A program made the position numbers and the translations under genes. The notes under the pieces were generated by a model that saw nothing but the letters and a program-made list of their open reading frames with translations, had not been told where the DNA came from and ran no database searches. This document shows, one piece after another, positions 6,273 through 9,296 of a DNA stretch of 9,296 bases. This stretch comes from an uncultured Oscillospiraceae bacterium. GTDB taxonomy: Bacteria > Bacillota > Clostridia > Oscillospirales > Acutalibacteraceae. Each line of letters starts with the position of its first letter. The first letter of the stretch is position 1. The stretch lies in assembly GCA_900555545.1 (NCBI GenBank), contig USLQ01000019.1:1-9296 (forward strand), in the 5' to 3' direction.

Positions 6273-7637
6273 ATGAAAAAGAAAGAAAACACAAATCCGC
6301 TTCAGGCGAGCTCCAAGGTCAGTATCAAAATCTGGATCCCGCTGATCCTGTTTGGCCTGATCGGCCAGGTGGCGTGGACGGTAGAGAATATGTTTTTTAA
6401 CGTCTACGTCTACAACACCATCACCGGCGATCCAAACGTGATTGCAAACATGGTGGCCTTCAGCGCCGCCACCGCCACAATCACGACACTGCTGATGGGG
6501 CTGCTCTCCGACAGGCTGGGTAAGCGTAAAATTTTCATCTGCGGCGGCTATTTTATCTGGGGCTTTACGACCCTTGCCTTTGCCTTTATCACGGTGGACA
6601 ATACGGCCAAGCTCGTCGGCGCGGCGAGCGCCGTCACCGTCACGGGCATTATCGTCGTGGTAATGGACTGCGTGATGACGTTCTTCGGCTCCACGGCCAA
6701 CGACGCGTGCTTTAACGCCTGGGTCACGGATGTCACCGTGCCGGAACAGCGCGGCAAGACGGAATCCGTCCTCTCAATCATGCCGTTGCTTGGCATGGTC
6801 GTGGTGTTCGGTGCACTGGCCCCCTTTACCCAGTCGAACAACTGGAAACCGTTTTTCATCATCGTGGGCGGACTGACGACACTGGCCGGAATCATCGGAA
6901 TTTTTCTAATAAAAGATCCCCCGCAGCTCAAGCCAGACAAAGGCAACTACTTTGTCAACATCTTCTATGGCTTCCGCCCTTCTACTGTTAAGAACAATAC
7001 CCTGCTGTATATCGCCTTCTGCGTGCTGGCTGTCATCAGCATGGCGCAGCAGGTCTACATGCCCTACCTGCTCATCTATATTCAAAAATACTTGGGGTAT
7101 GAGAACTATATCCCTGTGGTTGCAATCGCAGGTGTGATCGCCATTGTCGCCAATCTTGTCCTCGGGCGGCTGATGGACAAATACGGCAAGTACAAATTCC
7201 TGATCCCCACCACGGTAATTCTGGCCCTTGGGTTCCTTGGGGTGTACCTGATCCGCGATAAGGGCTCCATGATCGTCTTTGGCGTTGTCGGCGGCATCAT
7301 GCTCGGCGCGGGCCTCCTGCTGGCCGCGGCGGTCGGCGGCATCATCCGGGACTATACGCCTGACTCCAAGGCCGGGCAGCTCCAGGGGATCCGCATCTTT
7401 TTCTCCGTGTTGATCCCAATGGTGACCGGCCCCTATATCGGCGCCGGTGTGATCACGAACACGGGGCTGACCTATGAGGAGCTCGGTCAGGTCAAGCCCG
7501 TCCCCACGCCGGAGATCTTCCTGGCCAGCGCCATTGTGATCGTATTCGCCTTTATCCCGATCGCGGCATTCCTGATCGTGCGCAAAAAGAAAGCGCAGCA
7601 AAAGGCGGCGGATCCATCACAAACGCCAAATGTTTAA
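6273..7637 (+). CDS. MFS transporter, probably for a sugar or glycoside
   Basis: A 454-residue membrane protein with about twelve hydrophobic segments and a Lys-rich cytoplasmic tail (VRKKKAQQKAADPSQ). The major facilitator motif A is visible between segments 2 and 3, GLLSDRLGKRKIF (76-88), with a second copy in the other half, GRLMDKYGKYKF. The N-terminal IGQVAWTVENMFFNVYVYNTI resembles transporters of the SLC45/GPH-like group that are often found beside glycosidases in gut Firmicutes; that relation is family recollection, and the substrate is inferred only loosely. AAGGAGGG at 6258-6265 precedes the ATG by seven bases. A strong promoter with a spacer palindrome suggests regulated, possibly inducible expression, yet no regulator gene is adjacent. 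No terminator is visible after the stop. Confidence 0.88.
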   Translation: MKKKENTNPLQASSKVSIKIWIPLILFGLIGQVAWTVENMFFNVYVYNTITGDPNVIANMVAFSAATATITTLLMGLLSDRLGKRKIFICGGYFIWGFTTLAFAFITVDNTAKLVGAASAVTVTGIIVVVMDCVMTFFGSTANDACFNAWVTDVTVPEQRGKTESVLSIMPLLGMVVVFGALAPFTQSNNWKPFFIIVGGLTTLAGIIGIFLIKDPPQLKPDKGNYFVNIFYGFRPSTVKNNTLLYIAFCVLAVISMAQQVYMPYLLIYIQKYLGYENYIPVVAIAGVIAIVANLVLGRLMDKYGKYKFLIPTTVILALGFLGVYLIRDKGSMIVFGVVGGIMLGAGLLLAAAVGGIIRDYTPDSKAGQLQGIRIFFSVLIPMVTGPYIGAGVITNTGLTYEELGQVKPVPTPEIFLASAIVIVFAFIPIAAFLIVRKKKAQQKAADPSQTPNV

Positions 7638-7788
7638 AGGAGCCATCCACACGAGATCAGGAAGTTATTATGGAAAGGACTCGATGCCAACGCCATCGGC
7701 GCCCATTGCCGATTTCGGAAATGGCCAGGCGGTTTTCCTGCTCGCCAAGAATGCAAGACGTGCAATATAATAATTAAAGAATGGGGAC
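7638..7788. other. Gap without a convincing gene; possible relic
   Basis: AAAGGAG overlaps the transporter stop like a ribosome binding site, but no start codon follows at a usable distance. A 35-codon frame at 7670-7777 has AGGAAG before its ATG, but it is Arg-rich, resembles nothing known to me and runs through the TATAAT at 7766. A small inverted repeat ATCGGC/GCCGAT (7695-7713) lacks a T-run and is no clear terminator. The gap may be what is left of a gene once co-transcribed with the transporter, or plain spacer. Confidence 0.35.
7766..7771 (+). promoter_or_regulatory. Possible -10 box for the GNAT gene
   Basis: A perfect TATAAT lies about 20 bases before the GNAT start, but I see no acceptable -35 at 16-18 bases upstream. 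The short leader would leave room for little more than the ribosome binding site. Confidence 0.35.
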
Positions 7789-7791
7789 ATG

Positions 7792-8298
7792 ATGAAAATA
7801 ATAACGGAACGGCTGATTATTCGTGAACTTTGCGAAGCGGATTACCCGGACTTCGAACGAACGCTGAATGATGTTCAGAAGTCTTGTTTTGGAAGCGGAA
7901 AAGGATTTTTGAATTGGTTAATTTCGCAATATTCCGCCATGGACATCAAAAATGGATTGATTTCATTTGGGATTTTTGAAAAGGCAACCGGAAAATTTGT
8001 GGGTACGATCGGCGCGGGAAAACATGACGATCTGCATGAACCGGAAATATTTTATTATTTATTAGCAGAATATCGGGGATATGGGTTTGCATCAGAGGCG
8101 ACAAAAGAAGTAACCGGATGGGCGTTGGAAAATTATAATATTCCATATTTAATTGGTACAGTTGCTGTAGATAATGTCCAATCCCAACACGTTTTAGAAC
8201 GGTGCGGCTATCAATTTATCGATACACGCTCACTTTTGGTACACGCCACAAACGAGCGATTTGATTTTAAGTATTACAGGTATTATAAAACATCATGA
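7792..8298 (+). CDS. GNAT family N-acetyltransferase (RimJ/RimL type)
   Basis: A 168-residue cytosolic enzyme expected to transfer acetyl from acetyl-CoA to an amine; the substrate is unknown. It begins with IITERLIIRELCEADYPDF, the usual opening of RimJ/RimL-like proteins. The acetyl-CoA pyrophosphate loop is visible as EYRGYGFASEA (near 93-103), and motif B as NVQSQHVLERCGYQF (near 128-142), where an Asn followed by a Ser/Gln helix and CGY is typical. Two ATGs lie in tandem at 7789 and 7792; GGGG at 7783-7786 favours the second by spacing. By hand count bases 7801-8280 are about 41% GC, clearly lower than the neighbouring transporter (65% at 7261-7320), and codons ending in A or T are common. 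This suggests later acquisition. It converges on the GH16 gene across a shared terminator. Confidence 0.9.
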   Translation: MKIITERLIIRELCEADYPDFERTLNDVQKSCFGSGKGFLNWLISQYSAMDIKNGLISFGIFEKATGKFVGTIGAGKHDDLHEPEIFYYLLAEYRGYGFASEATKEVTGWALENYNIPYLIGTVAVDNVQSQHVLERCGYQFIDTRSLLVHATNERFDFKYYRYYKTS

Positions 8299-8305
8299 CA
8301 TAAAA

Positions 8306-8343
8306 CAAAGCCCGCAGAAACCTCGTTGTTTCTGCGGGCTTTG
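8306..8343. terminator. Bidirectional intrinsic terminator between convergent genes
   Basis: CAAAGCCCGCAGAAAC (8306-8321) and GTTTCTGCGGGCTTTG (8328-8343) form a perfect 16-bp stem around a CTCGTT loop. Read leftward the stem ends in CTTTGTTTTATG, a fair T-rich tail for the GH16 gene; read rightward the tail CTTTGCTCTACT is weaker but probably ends the GNAT transcript. The 55 bases from 8344 to the GH16 stop hold nothing recognisable. Confidence 0.9.
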
Positions 8344-8398
8344 CTCTACTCCCTAATACGGCTGCCACTTTCGGTTGGCCACTGTTATTCTACGGTGC

Positions 8399-9296
8399 TC
8401 AACCGTTATCCTGAACGTTGTATGGGAACTGGCTGTCATTCAAAATATACTGTTGATAGTTCAGGTTCTGCATCACCTTGACCTGCTCCACATAAAAGAC
8501 CGGCTGGGTGCTGCTGTCAAATTCCCCAATCTTTTGGCCGTGAGGGCCCCAGCCGTCGCCCGCATCCATCTCCACCGTCAGGCGCAGGAACTCCGGCACC
8601 TTGGCCACGCCGCCGCCCATGGAGGCCCAAGTGGCCACACCATCCACATACCACACGTAATACTCCGGCGTCCACTTGAGGGCAAAGGTGTGATAGCCGT
8701 CATACAGGTCTTTCCCGGTGTCGAGGATCGCGTCGTCCACCTTGGCAAAGCTGCCGTATCCATCCCACAGCAGGGCGTGGCCCATCCATGTCCTGTTGCG
8801 CTGGAAGGCCGACTCATATACGTCAATTTCCGTTCCGTCAAGCCCCTGATGGGAGGGGTTATTTTGATTGACGGACTGGAGCCAGAATGCCGACCACAGT
8901 CCGTCCGCATCCGGGAATTTTACTGTGGCCTCAAAATACCCATACGCCTGGGAGAAAAGCTGGGTGGAAGAACCGTCTTCATTGATGCGGCGCGTCTCGA
9001 TCCCACCGCAGAAGCGGCCGTTTTTGGGGCACTGATCGCAGGTGTGGTTCTGCGTCTCATACGCCATGATCTCCACCTTTCCGTCCCGGAGAGACACTGT
9101 CTCCGGGCACCAGTAGGAGGTCTGGTCTTCACTGCCGGTCTGGCTCTCCCACCGGACGTCGTGCGGAGAGTACGTCCAGATATCAGTCGTAATTTCCGCC
9201 CCCGGCGTCCCGTCAGCGTTGCGAAGCCTGCCGATCACCGAGGAATCATTGAGCTGTTCCCTGTCAAAGTCGTCCACAAACACGGTATACCAGCCA
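8399..9296 (-). CDS. GH16 family glycoside hydrolase, N-terminus outside window
   Basis: The frame is open to the right edge and opens with GWYTVFVDDFDRE, close to the usual start of a GH16 catalytic domain; the GTG at 9283 is internal. The visible 298 residues form one beta-jelly-roll domain: FSQAYGYFEATVKFP, then GLWSAFWLQS, the catalytic EIDVYE (residues 156-161 of the visible part; nucleophile Glu codon at 8830-8828, acid/base Glu at 8815-8813), and YHTFALKWTPEYYVWYVDG. The ExDxxE form with its beta-bulge residue points to the laminarinase/agarase side of GH16 and away from the ExDxE licheninases. Endo-acting cleavage of a beta-glucan or galactan is expected, but the substrate is not determined. 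Four cysteines cluster in 34 residues (WCPE, CDQC, RFC). Whether a signal peptide or other modules precede the domain cannot be seen. Confidence 0.92.
   Translation of the reverse strand, partial: GWYTVFVDDFDREQLNDSSVIGRLRNADGTPGAEITTDIWTYSPHDVRWESQTGSEDQTSYWCPETVSLRDGKVEIMAYETQNHTCDQCPKNGRFCGGIETRRINEDGSSTQLFSQAYGYFEATVKFPDADGLWSAFWLQSVNQNNPSHQGLDGTEIDVYESAFQRNRTWMGHALLWDGYGSFAKVDDAILDTGKDLYDGYHTFALKWTPEYYVWYVDGVATWASMGGGVAKVPEFLRLTVEMDAGDGWGPHGQKIGEFDSSTQPVFYVEQVKVMQNLNYQQYILNDSQFPYNVQDNG

Noticed and set aside
6906..7601. 231-codon minus-strand frame inside the MFS gene
   Set aside because: Highly charged Asp/His-rich product typical of the antisense of a hydrophobic protein; no ribosome binding site or domain.
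7670..7777. 35-codon frame with a plausible ribosome binding site between the transporter and GNAT genes
   Set aside because: Arg-rich, unlike any protein I know, and it runs through the likely -10 box of the next gene; kept only as part of the gap description.
1..9296. CRISPR array, tRNA or rRNA gene, insertion sequence or defence cluster
   Set aside because: No spaced direct repeats, cloverleaf, transposase motifs or nuclease/toxin pairs were seen on either strand; the MBL and GNAT genes alone are not evidence of such a system.

Overview
The window looks like an ordinary stretch of chromosome from a Gram-positive member of the Firmicutes, most likely a moderately GC-rich clostridium. Pointers are a Mini-ribonuclease III gene (a Firmicutes-type rRNA maturation enzyme), a YitT-family membrane protein, strong purine-rich ribosome binding sites, two TTG starts, and SigA-like promoters with compact intrinsic terminators. 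The genus is not determined. I found no CRISPR array, tRNA or rRNA gene, transposase, phage gene or recognisable defence system, and nothing that I can defend as a new multi-gene system.

Positions 1-2527 (+) hold a tightly packed run: the GTPase Obg (its first ~22 residues lie outside the window), Mini-RNase III with a TTG start, and a YitT-family membrane protein that overlaps Mini-III by ATGA. The first two link ribosome assembly to 23S rRNA end maturation. Positions 2536-3381 hold a self-contained unit: extended -10 promoter, yebC and a strong terminator. Positions 3383-4230 hold a second unit: promoter, an MBL-fold hydrolase and a hairpin that mainly serves the convergent gene on the other strand.

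Positions 4239-5701 are on the minus strand: mntP (manganese exporter) followed by a LacA-like sugar O-acetyltransferase, each with its own promoter. A divergent + strand gene at 5777 encodes a DUF5655-type protein of unknown role; the shared upstream region carries several short palindromes. At 6212 a near-consensus promoter with a palindrome in its spacer drives an MFS transporter of the sugar or glycoside type.

The right end is the most accessory-looking part. After the transporter come about 150 bases without a convincing gene, then an AT-rich GNAT acetyltransferase (about 41% GC by hand count), a perfect 16-bp hairpin terminator, and a convergent GH16 glycoside hydrolase running off the right edge. 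The LacA-like enzyme, the transporter and the GH16 enzyme together suggest some carbohydrate use, but they are not one operon and no shared substrate can be read from the sequence.
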